Shown in pieces: positions 47,438 to 57,857 of a stretch of 64,000 bases of DNA; within the stretch, counting starts at the first letter, position 1, and each line of letters opens with the position of its first letter. Made by a program: the position numbers and the translations under genes. Under the pieces are notes generated by a model. That model ran no database searches and had not been told where the DNA came from. It saw nothing but the letters and a program-made list of their open reading frames with translations. The DNA is from Caulobacteraceae bacterium. Lineage in GTDB: Bacteria > Pseudomonadota > Alphaproteobacteria > Caulobacterales > Aquidulcibacteraceae. The stretch is from NCBI GenBank assembly GCA_016703335.1, contig JADJCG010000013.1, positions 62,001 through 126,000 on the forward strand, written 5' to 3'.

Positions 47438-49428
47438 GCACAGCTCCAGTCATGCTCCAGGAAGCGATGCGCTCCATGCGCACCGATCCTGCGCGCGCGG
47501 CTGCGTTTTGCAAGGCGCTGCTGCAAAGCGATCCTGACAATGGCGACGCGAAACTGCTGCTGAGCGAAGCTCTGCGCCTTGGCGGCGATTTCGCCGGCGC
47601 ACGCGCTATCGTTGCGCCGCTCGCCGCCGCGCATCCGCAATGGTTTGGTGCGCAGCGCCAATTGGGCGTCATCCTTGCCGACATGCGAGAGCCAGTCGCT
47701 GCATCGGCCGCTTTCGCGACCGCGGCTGCAAGTACGCCGGTGCATCCGACGATTTGGCGTGACCTTGCGCTGCAATTGGCCCTGGCCGGCGATGAACAGG
47801 GCGCACGCGATGCTCGAACCCGCCACGCGGATTTACCACTCGCCGAGCCCACGTTAGGTCGCGCCGCCGCGAAGCTCCGCGCCAATGACCTCGCTGGCGG
47901 CGAAGAGATTTTGCAGGCGTATCTCAAAGAGTATTCCGAAGATGTCGCCGCGCTGAACTTGCTCGCCGAAGCACAGGCGCGCGCCGATCGCCCCGACGAA
48001 GCCGAAGCAACGCTGCGCCGTTGCATCGCACTCGCGCCAAAATACCGGCGCGCACGCCATGCGTTGACGCAATTGCTGTTAGGTCTTTCACGCCTGGACG
48101 ATGCGCTCATCGAGGCGCGTCAGTTGCTCGCGCTAGACCCGCAATCGGGCGGCGCGAAGCGCTTGTTAGCCGCCATCTACATGGCGATGAGCGCTTACGA
48201 TCGCGCTCTCGAAATTTACGAGCCGTTGCTTGTGTCCGACGCCAATCGCGCGGGAACGTGGATGAGCTATGGCCATGCGCTGAAAACGCTTAACCGCACG
48301 CGAGAGGGGATTGCGGCTTATCGGCAAGCCATCGAACTAGCGCCGCAATTGGGCGAGGCGTATTGGAGTCTGGCGAACCTGAAGACCGTGACGTTCAGCG
48401 AAGCCGACATGGCGCAGATGAAGGCGCAAGCGGCTCGCGCCGACATCGGTGCGGAAGATAAGGTCAATTTCCTGTTCGCGCTGGGCAAGGCCGCCGAGGA
48501 TCGCCGCGAAACCGAGGCCGCTTTCGCCTATTACAGCGAAGGCGCGGCGCTGCATCTCTCGGTGTCGAACTACACTGCGGGGCGGCTCGATCAGATCATT
48601 GCGCGCAGTCAAGCCGTGTTCACGCACGAGTTCTTCGCGGCGCGGAAAGGCGCCGGTGCGGTCCCGCAAGATCCGATTTTTATCGTCGGTCTGCCGCGCG
48701 CGGGCTCCACGCTGCTCGAACAAATACTGGCCTCGCATTCGATGGTGGAGGGCACGGCCGAACTCACCGATATGCACCTAGTTGCACAAAGCCTACTGAC
48801 GCCCTTTGAAGCACGCGGCGGACGCAGCTTCGTGGACGTGATCGGCGATCTCAGCCCAGATCAGCTTCGAGAATTAGGCGAGACTTATCTGCGCACGACC
48901 AAAGTGCATCGTGTCCTCGGTCGTCCGTTCTTCATCAACAAAATGCCGAACGACTTCGTTCACACCGGCCTCATTCACCTCACCTTGCCGAACGCCAAGA
49001 TCATCGACGCGCGTCGTCACCCGATGGCGTGCGGATGGTCCTGTTTCAAACAGCATTTCGCACGCGGCCAGTTGTTCACCTACGATCTGGGCGAACTCGG
49101 CCGCTACTACGCGAACTACGTTCGCTTGATGGCACATTATGATGAGGCGCTGCCCGGCCGCGTTCATCGCGTCATTCACGAAGAGCTAGTCTTTGACCCG
49201 GAAACGCACATTCGCGCCTTGCTCGATTATTGCGGTTTGCCCTTCGAAGAGCAGTGCCTGAATCCGCACGAGAACGAGCGTGCTGTGAAGACGGCCAGTT
49301 CAGAGCAAGTGCGCCAGCCCATCAGCGCCAAGGGACTCAACAATTGGCGCCCGTATGAACCGCACCTCAGCGCGCTCGCGGAAGCCCTCGGCCCAGTGCT
49401 CACCGCATATCCGGACCCGCCAAAGTGA
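47434..49428 (+). CDS. TPR-repeat sulfotransferase
   Basis: 664 residues. About ten tetratricopeptide repeats cover residues 1-370 (e.g. AKLLLSEALRLGGDFAGARAI and AYRQAIELAPQLGEAYWSLA). A sulfotransferase domain follows (about 405-660): phosphosulfate loop IFIVGLPRAGSTLLEQILA, DARRHPMACGWSCFKQHF as the 3'-phosphate site, and LNPHENERAVKTASSEQVRQPI. TPR arms suggest a protein substrate, as in protein-tyrosine sulfation (inference). ATGA overlap with the previous gene and GTGA overlap with the next, so tightly coupled. Confidence 0.88.
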   Translation: MSTAPVMLQEAMRSMRTDPARAAAFCKALLQSDPDNGDAKLLLSEALRLGGDFAGARAIVAPLAAAHPQWFGAQRQLGVILADMREPVAASAAFATAAASTPVHPTIWRDLALQLALAGDEQGARDARTRHADLPLAEPTLGRAAAKLRANDLAGGEEILQAYLKEYSEDVAALNLLAEAQARADRPDEAEATLRRCIALAPKYRRARHALTQLLLGLSRLDDALIEARQLLALDPQSGGAKRLLAAIYMAMSAYDRALEIYEPLLVSDANRAGTWMSYGHALKTLNRTREGIAAYRQAIELAPQLGEAYWSLANLKTVTFSEADMAQMKAQAARADIGAEDKVNFLFALGKAAEDRRETEAAFAYYSEGAALHLSVSNYTAGRLDQIIARSQAVFTHEFFAARKGAGAVPQDPIFIVGLPRAGSTLLEQILASHSMVEGTAELTDMHLVAQSLLTPFEARGGRSFVDVIGDLSPDQLRELGETYLRTTKVHRVLGRPFFINKMPNDFVHTGLIHLTLPNAKIIDARRHPMACGWSCFKQHFARGQLFTYDLGELGRYYANYVRLMAHYDEALPGRVHRVIHEELVFDPETHIRALLDYCGLPFEEQCLNPHENERAVKTASSEQVRQPISAKGLNNWRPYEPHLSALAEALGPVLTAYPDPPK

Positions 49429-50996
49429 GCTTGCAGGCAGCGCAAGCTGCGCTCGCGCGGCGCGACTTTCTCAGCGCCAAACGCGAAGCGGCTGGCGTGC
49501 TTCTTCAAGCTCCCAACGATCCGGCCGCGAACCAACTCTTGGGCATCGTCGCGCTTGAGCTTGGTGACCTCGCACTCGCCAAGCAACATCTGCAGCGCTC
49601 CGACAAGATCGCCCCAGGTCAGCCCCACACGCTAAACGCACTCGGCGTCGCGCATCGTCGGTCCGGCGAACTCGAAGAAGCTCGCCAGCATTTCACCCGC
49701 GCCGGTGAACGCGGCTCGATCGAAGGCTGGCGCAATCTCGGCAACCTCGAAAGCAACGCCGGCAACATAGCCGCGACGGCTCGAGCGTACGAGCACGCGA
49801 TCAAGCTCAGTTCGAGCGATGCCGCGTCACATGCTGGCTTGGCGCAGGCGCTTGAGCTGTCGCACCAGTCGGATCGCGCGCGTAAGCATGCGCTGCGTGC
49901 GCTTGGGCTCGATCCGAACAACGAGATCGCGACGTTGACCCTCGCCAACCTCGACCTGCGAGATGGCGATTTCGCTGCTGCGGAGGGTCATGCTTCTTCT
50001 GTTGCGCGTGGTTCCCGTTCGCCAACGAACCAGGCGTTGGCATGGGGGGTCGTCGGCGACGTTCGTGATCGCTTGGATGATCCGAAAGAAGCATTTGCCG
50101 CATTCAGCGAGGCCAACCGTATCCTGCTGTCGCTCAATCGCCTGCATATCGAAGCGTCTGAGCTGCCGTACCATCCCGACGGTGTGGATCGTATCAGGGC
50201 GTTTGCCGAGCGCGGGGATGTCTCAGCTTGGCGCGCGCCGCAGAACGTCGCCGAACCCGCACCGATCTTTCTCGTTGGGTTTCCGAGATCGGGCACGACG
50301 CTGCTCGAGCAGATCTTGTCTGCGCACCCTTCGCTCGTATGCATTGAAGAACGCGAGCACTTGGCGCTTTCCGCGCCAGCGGAAGCTTACGATCCCTCGC
50401 GGTTGGCCGCGCTCAGCGACGATGCGATCAATTCAATTCGTACGGAGTATTGCAGGCGCGTTCGAGCTGAGACGGAAATCGGCAATCGCATCGTTGTCGA
50501 TAAGCTGCCGCTGAACGTTATCTTTCTGTCCCTTATTCTTCGCGTGTTTCCGGAGGCGAAAATTCTCTTTGCGCTCCGCGATCCGCGCGACGTCGTTCTT
50601 TCTTGTTTCCAGCAGCGTTTCGGCATGAACGCAGCGATGGTGCAGTTTCTCGATTTGCACACGGCCGCTGCGTACTACGATAAGGTCATGGGCCTCGGCT
50701 TGCTTTGCCGGGAGCGACTTGGGCTGTCAGTTTATGAAGTCCGTTACGAAAGCGTCGTGCGCGATCTGGAGCAGGTGGCTCGCGGCGTGACTGACTTTCT
50801 TGGGCTGCCGTTTGAAAGCTCCATGCTTGAGTTTCGCGAAGCCGCTTTGAAGCGAAACATCAACACACCCTCGGCGCGGCAGGTGGTTCAACCGATCTAC
50901 AATCGCGCCGTCGGCCGATGGAAGCGATACGAAGAGCAACTCGCGCCAGTGTTGCCGTTGCTTAACGCGTGGGCCGAGCGACTGGGCTACGAATAG
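49425..50996 (+). CDS. TPR-repeat sulfotransferase
   Basis: 523 residues, GTG start overlapping the previous stop. TPR repeats cover about 1-230 (QAALARRDFLSAKREAAGVL, LGVAHRRSGELEEARQHF). The sulfotransferase domain (about 275-510) has PIFLVGFPRSGTTLLEQILS, FALRDPRDVVLSCFQQRFG and the C-terminal KRNINTPSARQVVQPIYNRAVGRW. Paralogous to the preceding gene; both belong to the family in which TPR and sulfotransferase are joined. Three enzymes made from one message suggests they act on a shared target. Confidence 0.88.
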   Translation: MSLQAAQAALARRDFLSAKREAAGVLLQAPNDPAANQLLGIVALELGDLALAKQHLQRSDKIAPGQPHTLNALGVAHRRSGELEEARQHFTRAGERGSIEGWRNLGNLESNAGNIAATARAYEHAIKLSSSDAASHAGLAQALELSHQSDRARKHALRALGLDPNNEIATLTLANLDLRDGDFAAAEGHASSVARGSRSPTNQALAWGVVGDVRDRLDDPKEAFAAFSEANRILLSLNRLHIEASELPYHPDGVDRIRAFAERGDVSAWRAPQNVAEPAPIFLVGFPRSGTTLLEQILSAHPSLVCIEEREHLALSAPAEAYDPSRLAALSDDAINSIRTEYCRRVRAETEIGNRIVVDKLPLNVIFLSLILRVFPEAKILFALRDPRDVVLSCFQQRFGMNAAMVQFLDLHTAAAYYDKVMGLGLLCRERLGLSVYEVRYESVVRDLEQVARGVTDFLGLPFESSMLEFREAALKRNINTPSARQVVQPIYNRAVGRWKRYEEQLAPVLPLLNAWAERLGYE

Positions 50997-51941
50997 CTAC
51001 GCGCGGGGCGGGCGGAAAGAAGCGTCGCGCCACGGGTATTGGCGCTCCTGAGCGCTGATTTCGGCGAAGCGCACGTACCCGAAATACGTTGCGATCCGGC
51101 GCTCGCTGACATCGGTGATTTGGCGGCGGCCGTGCATGAAGCGCGTGTTGTCGAGAATGACGATATCGCCCGGCTGCCAGGGGATTGGTTTTTCGAGCTG
51201 ATCGCTGACGGCTTTCACTTGGTCGAGAAGGGTGTCTGAAACGAGTTCGCCGTTTTCGAACGTTGGGAAGACGCGGATGCGATTTAAGTATCGTGCGAAC
51301 AGGAGGAAGTTTCCCCATGCCGGTTCGTCGCTGAACATTGGCCTGTGAAAGGCTGGGCGCACGAAGGAGCGCAGGACTTTTCCGTTCACGCGCTCGAACG
51401 TGTAGGGGCAGCTTGCTGGCGGATTGGCAAGCTTGGTGTCGTCGGGCTCTGCTGAGCCGAGCCAGCGTTCGCACTCAACCGGGGTTGCGATCTGGCGATG
51501 GAGTAGGCTTCGCGCGGCGAATTGTTCGCGGACGGCAGGCGTTAGATTGCGGACGATTTCGATGCCGTCGCAAAGCGTGGTTTCGCCACCATTGGTCGGC
51601 GCTTCGATGCACCAGAAGAAACAGATGTCCGGCTTCCACGGTTCGCGCGAGAGTTCCGGGTGCAAGGGGAACGCTTCGGCGCCGAGGTTTACCGTTTGGA
51701 CGTTCTGATTGGCGTCAATGACTTCGCGGCCGGGGCTCTCGTTGAAGACGGAGCTTACGCAAAGGCGGCGCGTCAGGTCGCTGAAACCGCTCAAGTCCAC
51801 ATTGAAGCCGCGCAGCAGGATCGCGCCATGGCGTTTGTAGACGGAGACCAATTCTTCTTCTGAGAGTGTGCTGAGCGGGGCGCCCTCGCCAGCGAACGTG
51901 ACGTAGGGAGTCGCGGGGGTCGGTGGGGTTAGGTTGGTCAT
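50997..51941 (-). CDS. TauD/TfdA-family 2-oxoglutarate dioxygenase
   Basis: 314 residues. The metal ligands are visible: His in LHPELSREPW (the HxE variant of HxD) and the distal His in DNTRFMHGRRQI, with an Arg for 2OG in SERRIATYFGYVRF. GGETTLCDGIEIV is also typical. The HxE variant, His-Pro-Glu, suggests the clavaminate synthase/asparagine oxygenase side of the superfamily rather than TauD itself. Convergent with the TPR-sulfotransferase gene (1-base gap). Substrate unknown; possibly an amino acid or peptide. Confidence 0.82.
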   Translation of the reverse strand: MTNLTPPTPATPYVTFAGEGAPLSTLSEEELVSVYKRHGAILLRGFNVDLSGFSDLTRRLCVSSVFNESPGREVIDANQNVQTVNLGAEAFPLHPELSREPWKPDICFFWCIEAPTNGGETTLCDGIEIVRNLTPAVREQFAARSLLHRQIATPVECERWLGSAEPDDTKLANPPASCPYTFERVNGKVLRSFVRPAFHRPMFSDEPAWGNFLLFARYLNRIRVFPTFENGELVSDTLLDQVKAVSDQLEKPIPWQPGDIVILDNTRFMHGRRQITDVSERRIATYFGYVRFAEISAQERQYPWRDASFRPPRA

Positions 51942-52008
51942 AACGCTATCCGATCACCGCAGCCTACAATGCATACCACGCGGCTTCGCGATGACGTAAG
52001 GTAGCAGG

Positions 52009-53028
52009 ATGAATCTACAGTCTCTGCTCGGCAGTCCTGACCAATACCTGCAGTCCTTCGATCAAACCGACGCGGTGTTGTTCGAGATGGATCGCGACGC
52101 CTATGCGCGTTCGATTTTTCTGGATCGGCGTATCACGGCGAAAAACATGAACTATCGCCGGACGCCCGTGCCTGAACTCCTGGCTGGCGTTGACGCTGCG
52201 CCAGAGACGGCCCCGATCAGTTACATTTTTCATATCGCGCATTGTGGCTCGACGTTGTTGGCGCGGGCGCTGGATTTGAAAGAGCAGAATTTGGTTCTGC
52301 GTGAGCCGTATATTCTCCGGCAGCTTGGTGTGGATGCGGCGAACAGTGGCGGCGCGGATTTCGAGCGTAAGGTTCGACTGGCGAGGGTTCTCCTTGGGCG
52401 GCGCTATACCCAAAGTGAGCCGGTGATCGTGAAGGCGAATGTGCCGGTGAACTTCATGATCGCTTCCTTGATGGACCCGCAGGCGCAGCAACCGGCGATT
52501 TTTCTGCACTATGGGCTTGAGGATTATCTGCTCGCGATTCTGCGGTCGCCGATGCATCGCAACTGGGTGCAGCATGTTTCGAATGAGCTGGCGCCCGGGA
52601 TCGAGAAACTGACGGGACCACGAAATGGCGCGGAAAGTGAACCGATTGCGGCGGCGCGATTGTGGCTGACGCAGATGTTGCAGTTTGAGGCGGCTTTGGC
52701 GGCGTATCCGCAGGCGCGGAGTTTGAGTGCTGAGGCGTTGTTTGAAACGCCGAAGCCGGTTCTGGCGGCGGCGTTTGAATTGTTTGGGCAGCCGCAGAGC
52801 GCGGAGACGATCGAGGCCATTGTCGCGAGCGATTTGTTCTCGCGCTACTCGAAGGACCCGCGCCATCAGTTCGACAATGCGCAGCGGATCGAGCGGCGTG
52901 AGAAGTTGAAGGTGGAATTGGCGGCGGAGCTTCAGGCGGGACGCGCATGGGTGCGCGCGCGCGCCGGCGGGTTGCGGGCTCGGCTTGCAAAGCCGCTGGT
53001 TGGCGAGGGCGCGGAGCTCCTAGCCTGA
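52009..53028 (+). CDS. Sulfotransferase-like P-loop protein
   Basis: 339 residues. FHIAHCGSTLLARALDL near residue 75 fits the PAPS phosphosulfate loop of sulfotransferases, with Cys where others have Arg. SEPVIVKANVPVNFMIASL and LHYGLEDYLLAILRS resemble the core and the 3'-phosphate loop. A C-terminal coiled region ends in a basic stretch. Divergent from the dioxygenase with a 67-base gap. Fourth sulfotransferase-type gene within 7.5 kb. Confidence 0.7.
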   Translation: MNLQSLLGSPDQYLQSFDQTDAVLFEMDRDAYARSIFLDRRITAKNMNYRRTPVPELLAGVDAAPETAPISYIFHIAHCGSTLLARALDLKEQNLVLREPYILRQLGVDAANSGGADFERKVRLARVLLGRRYTQSEPVIVKANVPVNFMIASLMDPQAQQPAIFLHYGLEDYLLAILRSPMHRNWVQHVSNELAPGIEKLTGPRNGAESEPIAAARLWLTQMLQFEAALAAYPQARSLSAEALFETPKPVLAAAFELFGQPQSAETIEAIVASDLFSRYSKDPRHQFDNAQRIERREKLKVELAAELQAGRAWVRARAGGLRARLAKPLVGEGAELLA

Positions 53029-53247
53029 GTTGAAAATCAGCGCGTGACGTCGCCCGGCTTTCGGTCGTGTTGGTGGTGGGGGAGGCGTTCATGCGCAGCC
53101 ATAATGCGGGCATTTCGACGCCCGCCAGATAGATTGGCCTCAATCCCTCGTGTTCTCGCCTTGTCTTTAGGTTCCCGCGCCCTAGGTTGAACCTCTAGAC
53201 GCGCCGGTTCTTTGTCCGCTGCGCCGTTTTCGAGAAAAGGTAAGTAT

Positions 53248-53448
53248 ATGGCGCAGCCCAAGTTCAGCGCCGGCGAACGCGTTTCCATTACGCGCGCCGT
53301 CGGCTTTTCGGCCATTTCTTCGGCCTGCCGTGTGGTTGCACCGCTGCCGCGCGACGCCGGCCCGCAGCAATATCGCGTCCGCAGCGAGGCCGAGAGCTTC
53401 GATCGGATCATCGACGAGGCGCGCCTTGAATCGGTGATGCATGCATAA
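53248..53448 (+). CDS. Small conserved-looking protein of unknown function
   Basis: 66 residues, start after GAAAAGG. Pattern KFSAGERVSITRAVGFSAIS, then YRVRSEAESFDRIIDEARLE: an SH3-like N-terminal stretch with GERV and a QYRVRSE strand, then a helix. I recognise the general shape of a small alphaproteobacterial hypothetical family but no function. Overlaps the next frame's first ATG. Confidence 0.6.
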   Translation: MAQPKFSAGERVSITRAVGFSAISSACRVVAPLPRDAGPQQYRVRSEAESFDRIIDEARLESVMHA

Positions 53449-53470
53449 CAACGGCGGACCGCGTCCGCCG

Positions 53471-53686
53471 ATGGCGATGAAGATGACACTGAAATACAAA
53501 GAGACGGACGAGCATTTGCTGCGCCGCCTCGGGCAGGCGCTTGTGCTGCAGTGGGACGAGTTGCCGGACGGCTTGCAGGACGTGCTGATCGATCAAGCGT
53601 CGATGGTCGAAGACCGCGACGAGGCCGCGCATAGTGCGGCGGAGATCGAAGGCTTCATTCGCGGCGTGAACACCAAGTCGGTTTAG
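53471..53686 (+). CDS. Small hypothetical protein
   Basis: 71 residues, starting MAMKMTLKYKETDEHLL. An in-frame ATG at 53441 would add 10 residues and overlap the previous gene. Mostly helical and acidic (LRRLGQALVLQWDELPDG, then EDRDEAAHSAAEIEGF). Probably the second gene of a two-gene unit with the preceding small protein. No family recognised. Confidence 0.5.
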   Translation: MAMKMTLKYKETDEHLLRRLGQALVLQWDELPDGLQDVLIDQASMVEDRDEAAHSAAEIEGFIRGVNTKSV

Positions 53687-54258
53687 CCGCGCAGATCCAA
53701 ATCTGGATCGAGCGTTTGGCCTTCGTCGAGTTGGACGCCGAAGCTGTTCAGCATCATCGAGACTTGCGTGTACTGGCCGCAGGTGAAGACGACGTCCATG
53801 CACTGCTTGTCGGTGAAATGGGCTTTGAGCGCCGACCAGGTTTCGTTGCTGACGAATTGGCGCGCGTGGAGATCATCGCACGCGCGGATGAGCGCGGCAT
53901 CGGCGGCGGACCAGTTGGCGCCGGCGCCTTTTTTGAGTGCGTCGATCTCCGCGTCAGTGATGCCGGCGCGCTTTCCGATTTCGACGTGCTGCACCCATTC
54001 ATAGCCTGAGCGGCAATTGTAGCCGGTGCGGAGAATGACGATCTCGCGCTCGCGCGCGGGCAGATCGTTTTTCTTCGACAGCACGTAACTGCCCCAGCCG
54101 AGAAAACCGGTCAGCGCTTCCGGCGCGCGGGCGAGCGTACGGAAAATGTTGAGCGGCGCGCGGCCAGGGAAGGTCGCGCCGGCGAGCGCGGCGCGCTGCT
54201 CGGGGGTGAAGGTGTCGGCGTCGATAAGGGGCGCGATGCGCGGGGCGGTTAAGTGCAT
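53683..54258 (-). CDS. Carboxymuconolactone decarboxylase/AhpD-family protein
   Basis: 191 residues. LPAREREIVILRTGYNCRSGYEWVQHVEIG fits the CMD family around the usual CxxC site, but here Cys-Arg-Ser-Gly replaces CxxC, so a peroxidase (AhpD) mechanism is unlikely. Two CMD-like halves are seen. The start MHLTAPRI at 54258 was preferred to one 8 codons upstream. Substrate unknown. Confidence 0.82.
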   Translation of the reverse strand: MHLTAPRIAPLIDADTFTPEQRAALAGATFPGRAPLNIFRTLARAPEALTGFLGWGSYVLSKKNDLPAREREIVILRTGYNCRSGYEWVQHVEIGKRAGITDAEIDALKKGAGANWSAADAALIRACDDLHARQFVSNETWSALKAHFTDKQCMDVVFTCGQYTQVSMMLNSFGVQLDEGQTLDPDLDLRG

Positions 54259-54300
54259 TTTGTATGCTGGCGTGGCGCACACGCATTGAACACTGCCTTA

Positions 54301-54343
54301 CCTCGCCCGCTAGTGGGAGAGGTCGCGCGAAGCTCAGGTGAGG
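54301..54343. repeat. Dispersed palindromic repeat, second type
   Basis: CCTCGCCCGCTAGTGGGAGAGG forms one hairpin, followed by TCGCGCGAAGCTCAGGTGAGGG, the second half of a well-known style of alphaproteobacterial intergenic palindrome. Intergenic here, unlike the copy in uvrC. A transcription or mRNA-stability role is possible. Confidence 0.6.
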
Positions 54344-54476
54344 GCGTGGTGCAGGATGTGACGCGCGTGTTGTACCAGAATGGGCTGCGCCGCTGTTTCT
54401 CGGACTCCGCTTGCGTCAAAGCGATCTTGGTGGTCGAACTGTGGAGGCGAAGAGCTGCAGCAAGAGGGGGGGAGCG

Positions 54477-54823
54477 TTGATTTACAGACTGCTTGGGGTC
54501 GTTGCTGTTTTGGTCGGCCTTGCCGCCGGCTGGTTTTGGGTGCTCGGGCCGCTGCGTGCGGCGCAAGCGAGGAACGGCCGAAGTTTCCTACGACTTGAGG
54601 ACGTTCATGGTGACGCCATTGGCCATCATTATCGGCGTCCTTCTCATCGCCCGGGGCGAAAAGGTCGTTAGGATCGTTCGATCTATCTGGCACGCCGACC
54701 AACGCAAAAGACTGGATCTACCGGATCGTTATGATCGCCGTTGTCGGCGGTTTGGCGTGGCTTAGCTGGACGTGGTTCAGCGGCCAAATGAGCGCGCTGG
54801 GCTATTCAGAAGTACAGAGCTGA
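54477..54823 (+). CDS. Small two- to three-helix membrane protein (frameshifted)
   Basis: A TTG start follows GAGGGGGGGAGC. First helix IYRLLGVVAVLVGLAAGWFW; after a shift near 54580 comes EVSYDLRTFMVTPLAIIIGVLL, then after another shift IVMIAVVGGLAWLSWTWFSG ending GYSEVQS. About 115 residues joined. No family recognised. The repeat of frame breaks within 350 bases matches the general indel load of the window. Confidence 0.5.
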
Positions 54824-54967
54824 CCGCGGTGCCGGATGAGCCCTGAGATTTGCTGCGCTTCATGTTGCATAAGCGGACTCTCTTCGAGTCGAGACCGCGT
54901 TGAGCGCTTTCGATGGTGAAGCGCGCCATTGTGCAACGAAAGAGCGGTTCTTCCTCGGCGCCGTTCA

Positions 54968-57286
<2,319 letters not shown>

Positions 57287-57857
57287 GAACAGGGAAGATA
57301 GGACGCCGTTGCGGAGGGCGCCACAGGGGGTTGGGCGGGCTTTGTTGCGTGGTCACAATTGAGGTGCCGTGCTTTGGCGCGCGCCACGATCGAGAGCGGC
57401 TTGTTTCGGTGTGACTGTGACGCCATCAGCCGCTTTGTCGTCGTTTTGCGACGTTTGCCGTAGGGAACCGCACGCCGTCGGGCAGGCATCCGTACCTTTG
57501 TGACAAGCGCATGAATTATATAGCCTATTTCGGCATAGCTGGCAGTCGCGCGGAACTCTGGTTATGGCGCCGCGCGAGGTGTAGTGACGGCAAGTTCGAC
57601 CACTGCGCTCCAAAGGTCACACACCCAGACCCCCTTCATATTCAGGGCCGAAACTGGGCGATCTCAAATTGACCATGGTTAAAATATGTCGTTAGCGTCT
57701 CCGCAGCATGGCGGGAGTCGACTGCCGGACGATGTCCGGACGTCCCTGGGGGGACGAAATCGACGAACGCCGACGCAACAGTTCGAGCGATGGTCGCTCG
57801 AAGGAGATCTTGGGTTCGCCTGTTGGTGGGGCCCGGCGCTCTAGGGGGTTCGAAAAC
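57287..57857. other. Intergenic region between uvrB and the TonB-dependent receptor
   Basis: 571 bases without a recognisable gene. It must hold the leftward uvrB promoter and the rightward receptor promoter. AT-richer patches lie near 57505-57540 and 57660-57690 (TTGACC at about 57670 followed by an A/T stretch), good candidates for promoter elements, though no spacing matches a consensus well. The long distance to the receptor start leaves room for a 5' leader. Confidence 0.4.

Noticed and set aside
57287..57400. SOS (LexA) box upstream of uvrB
   Set aside because: I looked for GTTC-N7-GTTC and GAAC-N7-GAAC and saw neither here nor before ruvA. A pattern search over the whole region would settle it.
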